From Dyella halodurans (lineage in GTDB: Bacteria > Pseudomonadota > Gammaproteobacteria > Xanthomonadales > Rhodanobacteraceae): 64,000 nt of DNA. How positions within the stretch are numbered: the stretch's first letter is position 1; each line of letters opens with the position of its first letter. The notes under the pieces are model-generated. The model saw only the letters and a program-made list of their open reading frames with translations. It was not told where the DNA came from and made no database searches. The stretch lies in contig NZ_JAPDPF010000002.1 of NCBI RefSeq assembly GCF_026283925.1, positions 124,001 through 188,000 on the forward strand, given 5' to 3'. Made by a program: the position numbers and the translations under genes. Shown piece after piece: positions 10,571 to 21,532 of the stretch.

Positions 10571-11038
10571 ATGAGCTACCCAGAGAAACCCGGCAGTCCG
10601 GGAGAGTGGCGCCCCTCCAGCAGCCCGCCCGTGCGGCGTGATGCGCAGTTTCGGCCACTCCCGCCACGCCTGCAGAAGCGCTCGCTTGCGGTGCCCTTGG
10701 CCGCCTTGGGCGGTGCGGCCATCGTCGGGCTGTCTGTCCTGGGCCATGGCCAGGATGTACAGCGCAATCGTTACGACAACTTTGAAAGTTGTGTTCACGA
10801 CTACTCCACCGGCCAGTGTGAGGAAGACACGGCCGTGGGTTCGAACGTTGGTGGACTGCACTATTACGGCCCCTGGTATCGCAGTGGCGGCGGCGGTGAC
10901 GCTGCGGACCCAGGACCAGGCCGCACGCTGGGTGCGGGCGGGGTCGCCGGTGGCGTGGCGGAAGGGCCGCGTTCGGTGGAACTTGGCACGCGCGGTGGCT
11001 TCGGTTCGTCCGGCCGCGTAGCGGCACGAGGCGGTTGA
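10571..11038 (+). CDS. DUF1190-like (YjfM/YgiB-type) small protein
   Basis: 155 residues. A basic N-terminus is followed by one membrane or signal segment (SLAVPLAALGGAAIVGLSVL, about residues 38-57). Then comes a short conserved core, NRYDNFESCVHDYSTGQCEED, and a long glycine-rich tail. The N-x-Y-x-s-x-x-x-C-x-x-D-x-s-x-x-x-C pattern is what links it to DUF1190 proteins of the YgiB/YjfM group. E. coli members are about 220 residues, so this one is short. Position supports the call: DUF350 gene directly upstream and a YgiC/YjfC-like gene overlapping its stop codon. Function is unknown. The tail resembles secreted low-complexity regions. Confidence 0.7.
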   Translation: MSYPEKPGSPGEWRPSSSPPVRRDAQFRPLPPRLQKRSLAVPLAALGGAAIVGLSVLGHGQDVQRNRYDNFESCVHDYSTGQCEEDTAVGSNVGGLHYYGPWYRSGGGGDAADPGPGRTLGAGGVAGGVAEGPRSVELGTRGGFGSSGRVAARGG

Positions 11039-12144
11039 TGCGGCGCGAGGCCTGTCAGCCACGCCCGGACTGGCGCGCGCGGCTTGAATCCCTCGGTTTC
11101 GCCTTCCATACCATTGACGGCCAACCGTATTGGCGCGAAGACGCGCGTTACCTCTTCGATGCGCGGGAAATCGACGAGATCGAAGCCGCCACCAACGAGT
11201 TGCATGCGCTTTGTCTGGAGGCGGTCGACCGGATCGTACGTGCTGGTCGCTACGACGCGCTCGGTATCGATGCGCGCGCCGCCACCCTGGTCGAGCGGAG
11301 CTGGTGGGATCGCGAGCCGGCGTTGTATGGCCGCATGGACCTCGTCTATGACGGCAGCGCGCCGCCGCGACTGCTGGAATACAACGCAGATACGCCGACG
11401 TCGCTATTCGAAGCCTCCGTTGCGCAATGGTACTGGTTGCAGGACGTCGCACCGGATGCGGACCAGTTCAATGCCATCCACGAAGCCCTGGTCGAACGCT
11501 GGCAAATCTTGCCCAAGGCCTCGCATGTGCACTTCGCCGCTTGCTACGACAACATCGAAGACGCCGTGACGACCGACTACCTGCTCGATACCTGCCTGCA
11601 GGCGGGCCATCGCGCAACGGCGCTGGATATCGAACAGGTCGGTTGGTCGGGACGTGACTTCATTGATCTCGACAATGCGCCGATTGCGCGCTTGTTCAAG
11701 CTCTATCCGTGGGAATGGCTACTCACCGAACCGTTTGCGGACCATTTGCTGGACGCCCCTCTGCGCTGGGTGGAACCAGCGTGGAAAATGCTGTTGTCGA
11801 ACAAGGCCATCTTGCCGTTGCTGTGGGAATTTTTTCCAGGACACCCCAATCTGCTCGCTGCCAGTCGCGTGCGCGCAGACATCGAGGGCGCCGTGGTGCG
11901 TAAACCCTGCTGGGGCCGGGAAGGTGCCGGCGTCATCGTGCTGGACAGCAATGCGCCAGAACCTCGTGCCGACGAGCCGTGCATCTATCAGGCGTTGGCG
12001 CCGCTGCCAGTATTCGATAATCGCCATGCCCTGGTCGGTTCCTGGGTGGTTGGCCATACCGCTGTCGGCATGGGCATCAGGGAAGACGCCGACCGCATCA
12101 CCCGGAACACCAGCTGCTTCGTGCCACACCTGTTCAAAGGGTGA
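11038..12144 (+). CDS. Glutathionylspermidine synthase-like ATP-grasp protein (YgiC/YjfC type)
   Basis: 368 residues from ATG at 11038, which shares its A with the TGA of the preceding gene, so the two are translationally coupled. The sequence matches the ligase half of glutathionylspermidine synthase: MDLVYDG, LLEYNADTPTSLFEA (a hallmark of the family), the ATP-grasp lysine region VVRKPCWGREGAGVIVLD, and C-terminal GSWVVGHTAVGMGIRED. The amidase half of E. coli Gss is missing, as in YgiC and YjfC. Those E. coli proteins did not show glutathionylspermidine synthesis in published tests, so the substrate is open. The gene order DUF350-DUF1190-ATP-grasp suggests one membrane-linked function. Confidence 0.88.
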   Translation: MRREACQPRPDWRARLESLGFAFHTIDGQPYWREDARYLFDAREIDEIEAATNELHALCLEAVDRIVRAGRYDALGIDARAATLVERSWWDREPALYGRMDLVYDGSAPPRLLEYNADTPTSLFEASVAQWYWLQDVAPDADQFNAIHEALVERWQILPKASHVHFAACYDNIEDAVTTDYLLDTCLQAGHRATALDIEQVGWSGRDFIDLDNAPIARLFKLYPWEWLLTEPFADHLLDAPLRWVEPAWKMLLSNKAILPLLWEFFPGHPNLLAASRVRADIEGAVVRKPCWGREGAGVIVLDSNAPEPRADEPCIYQALAPLPVFDNRHALVGSWVVGHTAVGMGIREDADRITRNTSCFVPHLFKG

Positions 12145-12298
12145 ATGGCGGCGTCACTTCCAGGCGGACGCGATCCCTGTCATGAGCGGTCTTCACGGAT
12201 TCTTGTCGTAGGCAATGCGTATTTGTCCTGCCAGCAGCAGTTCGCTGGCGACCGTACCAGGCGCCGGGCTTTGGCTACCTCCAGGGAAGCAGACCGCT

Positions 12299-12973
12299 AT
12301 GCTCACGTTGCTCGACAATGTCGCGCTGGGATTGCTGGGACTGTTGCCGATCGCCAACCCGTTGACGAGCGCCACCGTGTTGCTGGCGCTCACCGCTCGT
12401 TATCCGGAAGCCGAGCGAAACCGGCAGATCAACCGGGCGACGATCTACGTGGTGATCATGCTGCTGCTGTGCTTTTACGCAGGGAACGCGATCATCAGCG
12501 GCTTCGGCATCTCGATTCCCGGGCTACGTGTCGCTGGCGGACTGATCGTGTCCTATATCGGTTTCGGCATGTTGTTTCCCCCTGCGCGCGTGGGCGAAGA
12601 CGACGTGCAAGTGGAGATGGCGTCGCACGGCGAGTCGGCCAAGTTGAAAGACATCGCCTTCATTCCGCTGACCATGCCGTGCACCACGGGGCCGGGCACC
12701 ATCGCCTTCATCATCAGTGCCTCGTCAGGCTTTCCGGGCAGCCTGATGTCGCCCCTGGTGCATGCCTCGGTGGTCATCACGGTCGTGCTGTTCGCGCTGG
12801 TCTTCTGGCTGTGCCTGCGCGGGGCGACCAAGATCGTGGGTTTCCTCGGCGAGACCGGCGTCGATGCCACGGCACGTCTGATGGGCTTTCTGCTCGTCTG
12901 CATTGGCGTGCAGTTCATCATCAACGGGATATCCGACCTGTTGCGCATCTGGGGCTTTATCACGATTTCCTAG
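12299..12973 (+). CDS. MarC family integral membrane protein
   Basis: 224 residues from ATG at 12299; upstream in-frame codons do not look like protein, and CCAGGGAAG precedes this start. Six hydrophobic helices are visible, and the family signature is clear: LLPIANPLTSATVLLALT in helix 1, GGLIVSYIGFGMLF in helix 3, and the second repeat FIPLTMPCTTGPGTIAFII, mirrored NP/GPGT motifs across an internal duplication. MarC-family proteins (YchE, YhgN) have no settled transport substrate, and early links to antibiotic resistance were not confirmed. It stands alone between the yjfC-like gene and the convergent aat gene. Confidence 0.88.
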   Translation: MLTLLDNVALGLLGLLPIANPLTSATVLLALTARYPEAERNRQINRATIYVVIMLLLCFYAGNAIISGFGISIPGLRVAGGLIVSYIGFGMLFPPARVGEDDVQVEMASHGESAKLKDIAFIPLTMPCTTGPGTIAFIISASSGFPGSLMSPLVHASVVITVVLFALVFWLCLRGATKIVGFLGETGVDATARLMGFLLVCIGVQFIINGISDLLRIWGFITIS

Positions 12974-13053
12974 CACGCCATGCCGAATGGATGGCGCCTG
13001 CGCTGCGCACCGGGCGGCCGTGCGCCCGACACGTGTCCGGCGGCACCGGCGCG

Positions 13054-13767
13054 CTACAACTGCGCCAGCGGCGTGAACTCCGTCCACCGGCCGGGTTGTC
13101 CGGGCAGGTGGGTGATCTGCGCCACCATGCGCAGGAACTGTGCACGCGGGTACTCCACGGCACCGAGTTGCAGGAGATGGGCGTTGGTGACCTGCGCGTC
13201 GATCAGTGGGAAATCCCAGCGCTGCAGCAACCGGGCGAGCGCCATCAAGGCCACGCGGGAGCCGCCGCTTTCGGCGCTGAACATGGACTCGCCGCAGAAC
13301 AGGCGACCCACGGCGATGCCGTAGATGCCGCCCACCAGCCGCTCGCCTTCCCATACCTCGACGCTGTGGGCATGGCCCAGCTCGTAGAGCTGGGTATAGG
13401 CGTCAACCATGGCGGGCACGATCCAGGTGCCGCTCTGGCTTGGCCTGGGCGCGGCACAAGCCTCCACCACCTGGCGGAAGGCGTGATCGACGGTAATGCG
13501 CCAGGACACCTGCGCCAGACGCCGACGAAGGCTGCGATTGGGCTTGAGCGCCTGCGTGTGGAAGACGCAACGCGGATCGGGCGACCACCACAACAGCGGC
13601 TCGTCCTCGTTGAACCAGGGGAAGATGCCTTGGGCATAGGCGGCCAGCAGTCGTCGCGACGACAAATCACCGCCGAAGGCCAGCAGGCCGTTCGGTTCGT
13701 TCAGCGCCTTGCGCGGATCGGGAAAGTGCTCCGGCCTGGCTGAATCGAGCAGGGGCAAGCGGATCAT
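13054..13767 (-). CDS. aat: Leucyl/phenylalanyl-tRNA-protein transferase
   Basis: 237 residues. Aat moves Leu or Phe from aminoacyl-tRNA to proteins with N-terminal Arg or Lys, marking them for ClpAPS degradation (N-end rule). Characteristic segments are present: NGLLAFGGDLSSRRLLAAYA, GIFPWFNEDEPLLWWSPDPR, ITVDHAFRQVVEACA, SGTWIVPAMVDAYTQLYELG, SVEVWEGERLVGGIYGIAVG, GESMFSAESGGSRVALM, and QVTNAHLLQLGA. Length and all blocks match E. coli Aat. The usual neighbours (ate/bpt, clpA, infA) are not beside it here. It is divergent from a serine hydrolase gene 108 bp away. Confidence 0.96.
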   Translation of the reverse strand: MIRLPLLDSARPEHFPDPRKALNEPNGLLAFGGDLSSRRLLAAYAQGIFPWFNEDEPLLWWSPDPRCVFHTQALKPNRSLRRRLAQVSWRITVDHAFRQVVEACAAPRPSQSGTWIVPAMVDAYTQLYELGHAHSVEVWEGERLVGGIYGIAVGRLFCGESMFSAESGGSRVALMALARLLQRWDFPLIDAQVTNAHLLQLGAVEYPRAQFLRMVAQITHLPGQPGRWTEFTPLAQL

Positions 13768-13875
13768 CGTGGCCCATCGGGTGAGTGCGGAATGGTCGGC
13801 GTGTGCCGCCCGACAGATGCTAACCGGATGAGGATGTGATTAGCATGATGGCCCCTTCGAAGGTGAAGCATTTCC

Positions 13876-15282
13876 ATGCCGCGATTTCCCTGGCTGATGT
13901 CCTTGTGGTCCGTTTCGCTGGCTGCAGCGGCCATGCCCGCCGCTCCCGCCGTCGACAAGCGCATCGACGCCGACGTGCATGCGGTGCTGCAGCGTACGGA
14001 AACGCCTGGCGCAGCGATTGCCGTGTTCAAGGATGGGCAGCTGGTTTATCGCCAGGCGTACGGCTTGCGCGACCGTGACGGCCATCTGCCCGCCAGCGTG
14101 GATACCTGGTTCGAGATCGGTTCGATCACCAAGCAGTTCACCGCGGCAGCGATCCTGCAGCTGCAGGAAGCCGGCAAGCTCACCATCGATGCAAAGCTGG
14201 CCACGTATCTGCCCGACGCCCCGCACGCCAACGAAGTGACCTTGCGCCAGCTGCTGTCGCATACCAGCGGCCTGCCCGAGTACGTGGATGGGCCGGATAT
14301 CGAGCAGGCGGCGACCAGGCCGGCCACGTTTGATCAGCTGGTGGCGCGCATCAAGGACAAGCCGCTCGATTTCGCGCCAGGTAGCCGCTGGTCGTACAGC
14401 AATACCGGCTATCTCATGTTGGGGCGCGTCATCGAGGTGGTGTCGCAGGAATCCTACCGGCATTACGTGCAAACCCATCTGCTCGATAGCGCCGGCCTGA
14501 CGCAGACTTTTACCGTCGCGGACGAAGCCCATCTGCCGGTGATGGCGATCGGCTACCGGCATGCGCAGGGGCGACTCGAACGTGCGCCGACGATTCACGA
14601 CACGTTTGGCTGGGCGGCAGGCAATCTCGTGTCCACCCTGGGCGACCTGCAGAAATGGAACCAGGCCTTGATGGGCGGCAAGATCGTCAGCCCGGCGGAC
14701 TATGCCTTGATGAGTACGTCGGTGATGACGACGGAAAAGGGTAGCGCCGATTACGGACTCGGCCTGTTCGTCGACTCGGTGGAAGGCCAGCCAAGGGTAG
14801 GGCACACGGGTGGCTCGTTCGGATTCACCACGGCGAACGAGTACTTTCCGAAGCAGGGCGTTCGCATCATCGCGTTCACCAACAACGGGGATAACCCTGA
14901 GCCGGGTGAAATGCTCACGACGGCGATCTTCAACGAGCTTTATCCGGAGATCTACGCCGCCATGCGCAAGCCAGCGGCGGGCGAGGATACCGCCATGACT
15001 GCAGCCGCCAGGGCGACGTTCACGCAATTGCAGGGTGGCAGCGAGGACTCCTCACGCTTTGGCGCCAAGCTCGATGCCAAGCTGAAAGCCGGTCTGTCGG
15101 CACGCCTTGCCAAGCAGTTCTCGCCCTACGGCGCGCCAACGGCGTTTGTCTTCAAGGGCCGGCGTGTCGACGGCGCGGTGACCTGGTTTGATTACCTGAT
15201 CCAGTTCGGGCCGGGCAGCATCCTGAAGTTCGGCCTGGGCATCGATCAGGCCGGCAAGGTGGCTTCGCTCTCATTTGGCTAG
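13876..15282 (+). CDS. Exported beta-lactamase-fold serine hydrolase
   Basis: 468 residues with a signal peptide (LMSLWSVSLAAAAMPAAPA). The class C beta-lactamase/DD-peptidase fold motifs are all visible: SxxK as SITK at about 83-86, YxN as YSN at about 174-176, and the third box HTGG in RVGHTGGSFGFTTANEYF. A C-terminal domain of about 120 residues resembles the extra domain of esterase EstB and D-aminopeptidase-like relatives. Members include esterases, peptidases and lactamases, so a substrate cannot be named, and resistance should not be assumed. It is periplasmic by signal peptide. It is transcribed alone, with the DUF482 gene convergent 23 bp after its stop. Confidence 0.85.
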   Translation: MPRFPWLMSLWSVSLAAAAMPAAPAVDKRIDADVHAVLQRTETPGAAIAVFKDGQLVYRQAYGLRDRDGHLPASVDTWFEIGSITKQFTAAAILQLQEAGKLTIDAKLATYLPDAPHANEVTLRQLLSHTSGLPEYVDGPDIEQAATRPATFDQLVARIKDKPLDFAPGSRWSYSNTGYLMLGRVIEVVSQESYRHYVQTHLLDSAGLTQTFTVADEAHLPVMAIGYRHAQGRLERAPTIHDTFGWAAGNLVSTLGDLQKWNQALMGGKIVSPADYALMSTSVMTTEKGSADYGLGLFVDSVEGQPRVGHTGGSFGFTTANEYFPKQGVRIIAFTNNGDNPEPGEMLTTAIFNELYPEIYAAMRKPAAGEDTAMTAAARATFTQLQGGSEDSSRFGAKLDAKLKAGLSARLAKQFSPYGAPTAFVFKGRRVDGAVTWFDYLIQFGPGSILKFGLGIDQAGKVASLSFG

Positions 15283-15305
15283 GGCGCCGGCGCGGCGTTG
15301 CGCTG

Positions 15306-16469
15306 TCAGCGCAGCGCGTAGGGGCTGTGCGAGTGCAGATGCTGGGCATACTCCTCCACCGCCGCGTCCTCCTGCACGAGCGACGCCCGCACGGCGGCGC
15401 GGAAATCCTCGTTCACCAGGTAATGGCGCGAATGCGTTCGTACCGGCAGGAAGCCGCGGGCGAGCTTGTGTTCGCCCTGGGCGCCGGGCTCGAAGCGTTG
15501 CAGGCCGTGGCGTATCGCATGCTCGATGCCCTGGTAGTAGCACAGCTCGAAGTGCAGCCCTGGCACGTCCACGTCGCCACCCCAGTAGCGCCCGTACAAG
15601 GTGTCGTTGCTTTGCAGGAACAGCGCCATGGCGACGATGTCATGCCCGTCGTGCGCCATCGCCACCTGCACGGCATCGCCCAGCGTCTCGCCGAGGCTCA
15701 GGAAGAACGCGCGCGTCAACGCCGCGTGATTGCCCTTGGCGTCGAAGGTGGACTCGTAGAGTGCGTGAATCCGCCGCCATTCATTCACGCTGAGCCCACT
15801 GCCGCCGCGCATCTCGATGGCCAGCCCGCAGCTGGCCACGTGGTTGCGCTCCTGGCGGATGTTCTTTCGCTTCTTGTGGTTCAGCGCGGCCAGGAAGTCG
15901 GCAAACTCGGCGTGCTGGCGATTCTGCCAATGGAACTGGATGTCCGAGCGCGCGAGCCACTCGTCGCCAAACGCCGCGAGTTCCTCCTCGCGCAGAAAAT
16001 TCGCATGGACGGACGAGATATTCATGCGCTTGGCGAACGCGGCCATCGCCGATGCCAGCGCCTGCCGCCGCGCCGCGGCCTGCGGTCCGTTGCCGGCCAG
16101 CAGGCGTGGGCCGGGCACGGGCGAGTAGGGCGCGGCGTTGAGCAACTTCGGATAGTAATCGCCGCCGGCCCGCTCCCAGGCGCTGGCCCAGCTCCAGTCG
16201 AAGACGAACTCGCCGTGCGAATTGCCCTTGAGATAAAGCGGTGCAGCGGCAATGAGCTGGCCATCCTGGTACAGGCACAGATGATGGGCCTGCCAGCCCC
16301 AGTTTGCGCGAATGCAACCGGTGCGCTCCAGCGCGGCGAGAAACGCGTGCGACACGAAGGGATTGTCGTCCGGCCGCAAGGCGTCCCAGGCGTGGGCGGG
16401 AATATCGTCGATGCTGGAATGGAAGCGGACGTCGGTCACGATAGGCGCCGATGGGGCAGGGTCAGCCAT
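15306..16469 (-). CDS. GNAT family N-acetyltransferase, DUF482/FemAB-like
   Basis: 387 residues from ATG at 16469; an in-frame TTG 18 bp upstream is a possible longer start. The protein has the twin GNAT layout of the DUF482 (peptidogalycan biosynthesis) family: NPFVSHAFLAALERTGC, HHLCLYQDGQLIAAAPLYLK, KKRKNIRQERNHV, VAMAHDGHDIVAMALFLQSN, YGRYWGG, LHFELCYYQGIEHAIRHG and FEPGAQGEHKLARGFLP, with the terminal H-S-x-H block (RTHSRHYLV). These are strongly conserved in proteobacteria but their acceptor is unproven. It is cytoplasmic, with no signal peptide. It follows the DsbA-like gene by about 95 bp on the same strand. Confidence 0.88.
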   Translation of the reverse strand: MADPAPSAPIVTDVRFHSSIDDIPAHAWDALRPDDNPFVSHAFLAALERTGCIRANWGWQAHHLCLYQDGQLIAAAPLYLKGNSHGEFVFDWSWASAWERAGGDYYPKLLNAAPYSPVPGPRLLAGNGPQAAARRQALASAMAAFAKRMNISSVHANFLREEELAAFGDEWLARSDIQFHWQNRQHAEFADFLAALNHKKRKNIRQERNHVASCGLAIEMRGGSGLSVNEWRRIHALYESTFDAKGNHAALTRAFFLSLGETLGDAVQVAMAHDGHDIVAMALFLQSNDTLYGRYWGGDVDVPGLHFELCYYQGIEHAIRHGLQRFEPGAQGEHKLARGFLPVRTHSRHYLVNEDFRAAVRASLVQEDAAVEEYAQHLHSHSPYALR

Positions 16470-16564
16470 CCTGGGCCAGTCCGCCAACGTCCGGACGAAA
16501 CCGAATCCGGGCTTGCACCGGGATGGCGGTCAGGGCGAGCGTCAGGCGGGCTGGCAGCATGCGC

Positions 16565-17218
16565 TCAATGTACCGCCGGCAGCAGCGCGGCGATGCGATT
16601 GACGAAGTTGGCTGGCCGGCCGTAATCGTAGTGATGCGGCAACAACTGGCGCTTGCCGTGGATTTCCAGCGCGAGCGTGGGAAAGCCCTGGCCACCCAGT
16701 TCACCGAGCAGGCGCCGGCTATCCTGGACGTGCTCGAGCGTCGGCGTGCCCTGGACCTTGGCAAAGGATTGCTGGAATGCCTCGCCATCCAGGCCCAGCG
16801 TTTCCGCCAGCTCGGTCAACACCGACGGTTCCACCACGCGCAGACCTTGCTGGTAGTGCGCGTTCTGGATCGCCACCAGCATGGGATACGCCTGGCCGGC
16901 ATCGAGCGCCTGGGCGGCCAACACGCCGGCAATCGGCGGCAGCGAGAACAACACCGTGCCGTGTTCGGCCAGCAAGCCCTCCTGGTACGGCTTGCCGAAC
17001 GGCTGGCCGCTGAGCGAGGCGATGCGTTCGTCCGCATGCACGATGTGCTCGGCCAGCTCCGGTTCCAGCGTGCGCGGCTCGTCGAACAGGCCGCCACCGT
17101 GCAGCTTCAGCGCAACGCGGCCGCCGAGCGTGTCGACCACCGCGCTGACCAGCGGCTGTGCGGCATAGCACCAGCCGCACAGCGGGTCATGGATGTAATG
17201 CAGCGTGGCAACCGCCAT
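16565..17218 (-). CDS. DsbA family thioredoxin-fold protein with CGWC active site
   Basis: 217 residues with CGWC at residues 14-17, directly after the first strand (LHYIHDPLCGWCYAAQPL). The insertion of a helical domain and the cis-Pro strand GQGFPTLALEI place it in the DsbA/FrnE group of the thioredoxin fold. There is no signal peptide, so it is cytoplasmic and more likely a disulfide reductase/isomerase or an uncharacterised oxidoreductase than a periplasmic DsbA. Its start codon abuts the trxB stop with no gap, which means tight co-expression with thioredoxin reductase. That pairing suggests it takes part in thiol homeostasis (inference). Confidence 0.88.
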   Translation of the reverse strand: MAVATLHYIHDPLCGWCYAAQPLVSAVVDTLGGRVALKLHGGGLFDEPRTLEPELAEHIVHADERIASLSGQPFGKPYQEGLLAEHGTVLFSLPPIAGVLAAQALDAGQAYPMLVAIQNAHYQQGLRVVEPSVLTELAETLGLDGEAFQQSFAKVQGTPTLEHVQDSRRLLGELGGQGFPTLALEIHGKRQLLPHHYDYGRPANFVNRIAALLPAVH

Positions 17219-18874
<1,656 letters not shown>

Positions 18875-21202
18875 GTGGCGCGTAGCGCGAACGTCAAGAA
18901 GGAAAAGGAGCGCGAGGGCCTCAGCGAAGAGCTGAAGCGCCGTCTGCGCGAGGCTGGGGCACTGCTGTTGCTGCCGTTGGCCTTGTACCTATTGGTTTGC
19001 CTGTTCAGCTACAACGACCAGGACCCCAGTTGGGGTCATGTCGGCACGGCCGAGCACGCCATGAACTTTGGCGGCGCGGTCGGTGCCAACATCGCCAATG
19101 TCCTGCGCTACATCTTCGGACTGGTGTCCTATTTCTTCCCGCTGCTGTTGCTGGTGCTCGGCGTGCAGGTGCTGCGCCACCGCGGCGAAAAGAACGTGCA
19201 GCCGTGGGAGCCTTCGCTGCGGCTGATCGGCTCGGTGTTCTTCTTCATCACGGCGCCGGCACTGCTATATCTCAACTTTCATGATGAGCCCGTGCTGCCG
19301 CAAGGCGTGGGCGGCATCATCGGCATGTGGGTGGGGCGCGGCCTGATCCATGCGCTGGGCGACAAAGGCGCGCCGCTGCTGCTGCTGGCCTTGTTCCTGG
19401 TCGCCGTGACGCTCGCCACCGGCCTGTCGTGGTTTCGCGTGATGGATGTGACCGGGCAGGGCGTCCTGCGCTTTGCCGGCTGGTTCGGCGGCAAGCTGCG
19501 CGAGGCGCCGGACGTGCTGGCCGCCCGCCAGGCACGCGCCGAGCGCGAAGTGGTCAAGAAGGTCGAGGCAGTCAAGCAGGCCAAGCGCGAACCCGTGCGC
19601 ATCGAAGTGCCGCCGGCGCCGGTGGTGAAGAGCGAGCGCGCCAGGCTGGAAACGCAGATCCCGCTGTTCACCGGGGCCTCGGCGCCGGGCGAATTGCCGC
19701 CGCTGTCGCTGCTCGATGAAGCGCCGGAGCAGGGCCCGGGCTATTCCGAGGAAACCCTGGAAGTGCTGTCGCGCCAGGTCGAGCTGAAGCTCAAGGATTT
19801 CCGCATCGAGGCCAAGGTGGTGGGCGTGTATCCCGGCCCGGTCATCACCCGTTTCGAGCTGGAGCCCGCCGCGGGCGTGCGCGGTTCGCAGGTATCGAGC
19901 CTGGACAAGGACATTGCGCGCGGACTTTCAGTGGTCAGCGTGCGCGTGGTCGACGTGATTCCCGGCAAGAACGTGATCGGCCTGGAAATCCCCAATACCC
20001 GCAAGCAGATCGTCTATCTCTCGGAGATCCTGCGTTCGGACAAGTACGACCAGATGAAGTCGCCGGTGGCGCTGGCGCTGGGCAAGGACATCGCCGGCCG
20101 ACCGGTGGTGGCCGACCTGGCCAAGATGCCGCACTTGCTGGTGGCCGGTACCACCGGCTCGGGCAAATCCGTCGCGGTCAACGCGATGGTGTTGAGCTTG
20201 CTGTACAAGGCCAGTGCCAAAGACGTGCGCATGATCATGATCGACCCGAAGATGCTCGAGCTTTCGGTCTACGAAGGCATCCCGCATCTGCTCGCGCCGG
20301 TCGTGACCGACATGAAGGAAGCCGCCAACGCGTTGCGCTGGTGCGTGGCCGAGATGGAGCGCCGCTACAAGTTGATGGCCGCAGTGGGCGTGCGCAACCT
20401 CGCCGGCTTCAACAAGAAGGTGAAGGACGCCGAGAACGCCGGCCAGCCGCTGCTCGACCCGTTGTTCCGCCCGAACCCGGAAATGCCGAACCTGGCGGCC
20501 GAGCCGCTGGAGCCGCTGCCATACATCGTGATCATCATCGACGAGTTTGCCGACATGATGATGATCGTCGGCAAGAAAGTCGAAGAACTGATCGCCCGCC
20601 TCGCGCAGAAGGCGCGCGCCGCCGGCGTGCACCTGGTGCTGGCCACGCAGCGTCCGTCGGTGGACGTGATCACCGGCTTGATCAAGGCGAACATCCCCAC
20701 CCGCATCGCGTTCCAGGTGTCGAGCAAGATCGACTCGCGCACGATTCTCGATCAATCGGGTGCCGAGGCGCTGCTCGGCCACGGCGACATGCTCTACCTG
20801 CCGCCGGGCACGGCCACGCCTGAGCGCGTGCACGGCGCTTTCGTGGACGACCACGAGGTGCATAACGTGGTGAACTGGCTTAAGGCGCAAGGTTCGCCGC
20901 AGTACATCGAAGGCGTGCTGGAAGAGGTGCAGGCCACCAGCGACGGCAAATTCATCAACGACTCCGGCCTGCCGCAGGACGGCGAAGAGGGCGGCGACGC
21001 CGAGGCGCAGCTGTACGACCGCGCCGTGCGCATCGTCACCGAGTCGCGCCGCGCGTCGATTTCCGGCGTCCAGCGCCACCTGCGCATCGGCTACAACCGC
21101 GCGGCCCGCCTGATCGAACAGATGGAGCAGGACGGCGTGGTCAGCGCACCCCAGCACAACGGCAACCGCGAAGTGCTGGCGCCGCCACCGCCGAAGAACT
21201 GA
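18875..21202 (+). CDS. ftsK: DNA translocase FtsK
   Basis: 775 residues from GTG at 18875, chosen because GGAAAAGGAA lies 5 bp upstream and the family sequence begins here; an in-frame ATG at 18623 would add 84 unlikely residues. Four membrane helices occupy about residues 25-195, anchoring it at the septum. A linker leads to the alpha/beta motor ([20 protein letters not shown]). Walker A is [16 protein letters not shown] near residue 425 and Walker B is [14 protein letters not shown] near 550. The gamma winged-helix that reads KOPS sites covers the last 60 residues ([20 protein letters not shown]). It pumps DNA at division and activates XerCD at dif. The short linker is typical outside enterics. 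Confidence 0.96.
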   Translation: MARSANVKKEKEREGLSEELKRRLREAGALLLLPLALYLLVCLFSYNDQDPSWGHVGTAEHAMNFGGAVGANIANVLRYIFGLVSYFFPLLLLVLGVQVLRHRGEKNVQPWEPSLRLIGSVFFFITAPALLYLNFHDEPVLPQGVGGIIGMWVGRGLIHALGDKGAPLLLLALFLVAVTLATGLSWFRVMDVTGQGVLRFAGWFGGKLREAPDVLAARQARAEREVVKKVEAVKQAKREPVRIEVPPAPVVKSERARLETQIPLFTGASAPGELPPLSLLDEAPEQGPGYSEETLEVLSRQVELKLKDFRIEAKVVGVYPGPVITRFELEPAAGVRGSQVSSLDKDIARGLSVVSVRVVDVIPGKNVIGLEIPNTRKQIVYLSEILRSDKYDQMKSPVALALGKDIAGRPVVADLAKMPHLLVAGTTGSGKSVAVNAMVLSLLYKASAKDVRMIMIDPKMLELSVYEGIPHLLAPVVTDMKEAANALRWCVAEMERRYKLMAAVGVRNLAGFNKKVKDAENAGQPLLDPLFRPNPEMPNLAAEPLEPLPYIVIIIDEFADMMMIVGKKVEELIARLAQKARAAGVHLVLATQRPSVDVITGLIKANIPTRIAFQVSSKIDSRTILDQSGAEALLGHGDMLYLPPGTATPERVHGAFVDDHEVHNVVNWLKAQGSPQYIEGVLEEVQATSDGKFINDSGLPQDGEEGGDAEAQLYDRAVRIVTESRRASISGVQRHLRIGYNRAARLIEQMEQDGVVSAPQHNGNREVLAPPPPKN

Positions 21203-21282
21203 CTATTTGCCCGAAATCCCAGCGGCTCTCGACAGCCGAAGGGCTGGTCAGGCTGGGACTTCGGGAGCTCCGCACCTCTGCT

Positions 21283-21379
21283 CGTCATCCCAGCGAAGGC
21301 TGGGATCCAGTGCCTTTGTTCGCGGCAGGCTACGCGACAAAAGCAAAGTCGCTGGATCCCAGCTTTCGCTGGGATGACG
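21283..21379. repeat. REP-like bipartite inverted repeat (GTCATCCCAGCG type)
   Basis: Two imperfect palindromes face each other. The left begins CGTCATCCCAGCGAAGGCTG and the right ends CAGCTTTCGCTGGGATGACG, each itself a hairpin, and the whole forms a larger inverted repeat around GATCCAGTGCCTTTG and CAAAGTCGCTGGATC. The same architecture recurs at 31687-31766, and a half copy lies at 35022-35056. Position after ftsK and before lolA is typical of REP elements; it could also act as a terminator. Confidence 0.85.
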
Positions 21380-21443
21380 GTGAGGGTGGCCCGACGGTGA
21401 GGGAGGGGCGACGGTGAGGGTCGGATGACGGTGAGGGGGCGGC
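21376..21443. repeat. Four 17-bp tandem repeats beginning GACGGTGAGGG
   Basis: The 11-mer GACGGTGAGGG starts at 21376, 21393, 21410 and 21427, exactly 17 bp apart, with a variable 6-bp tail in each unit. The first copy overlaps the end of the REP-like element, so the array may have grown from its flank. It lies about 90 bp upstream of the lolA start. Confidence 0.9.
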
Positions 21444-21532
21444 AACCAGGCTTCGTGTCGACCCGAATCGCCCAGTCGCCATTAAGCTATAGCCCCGCAG
21501 ACTTCGCGCATTGCTCCACCCACAGGGTCCCC

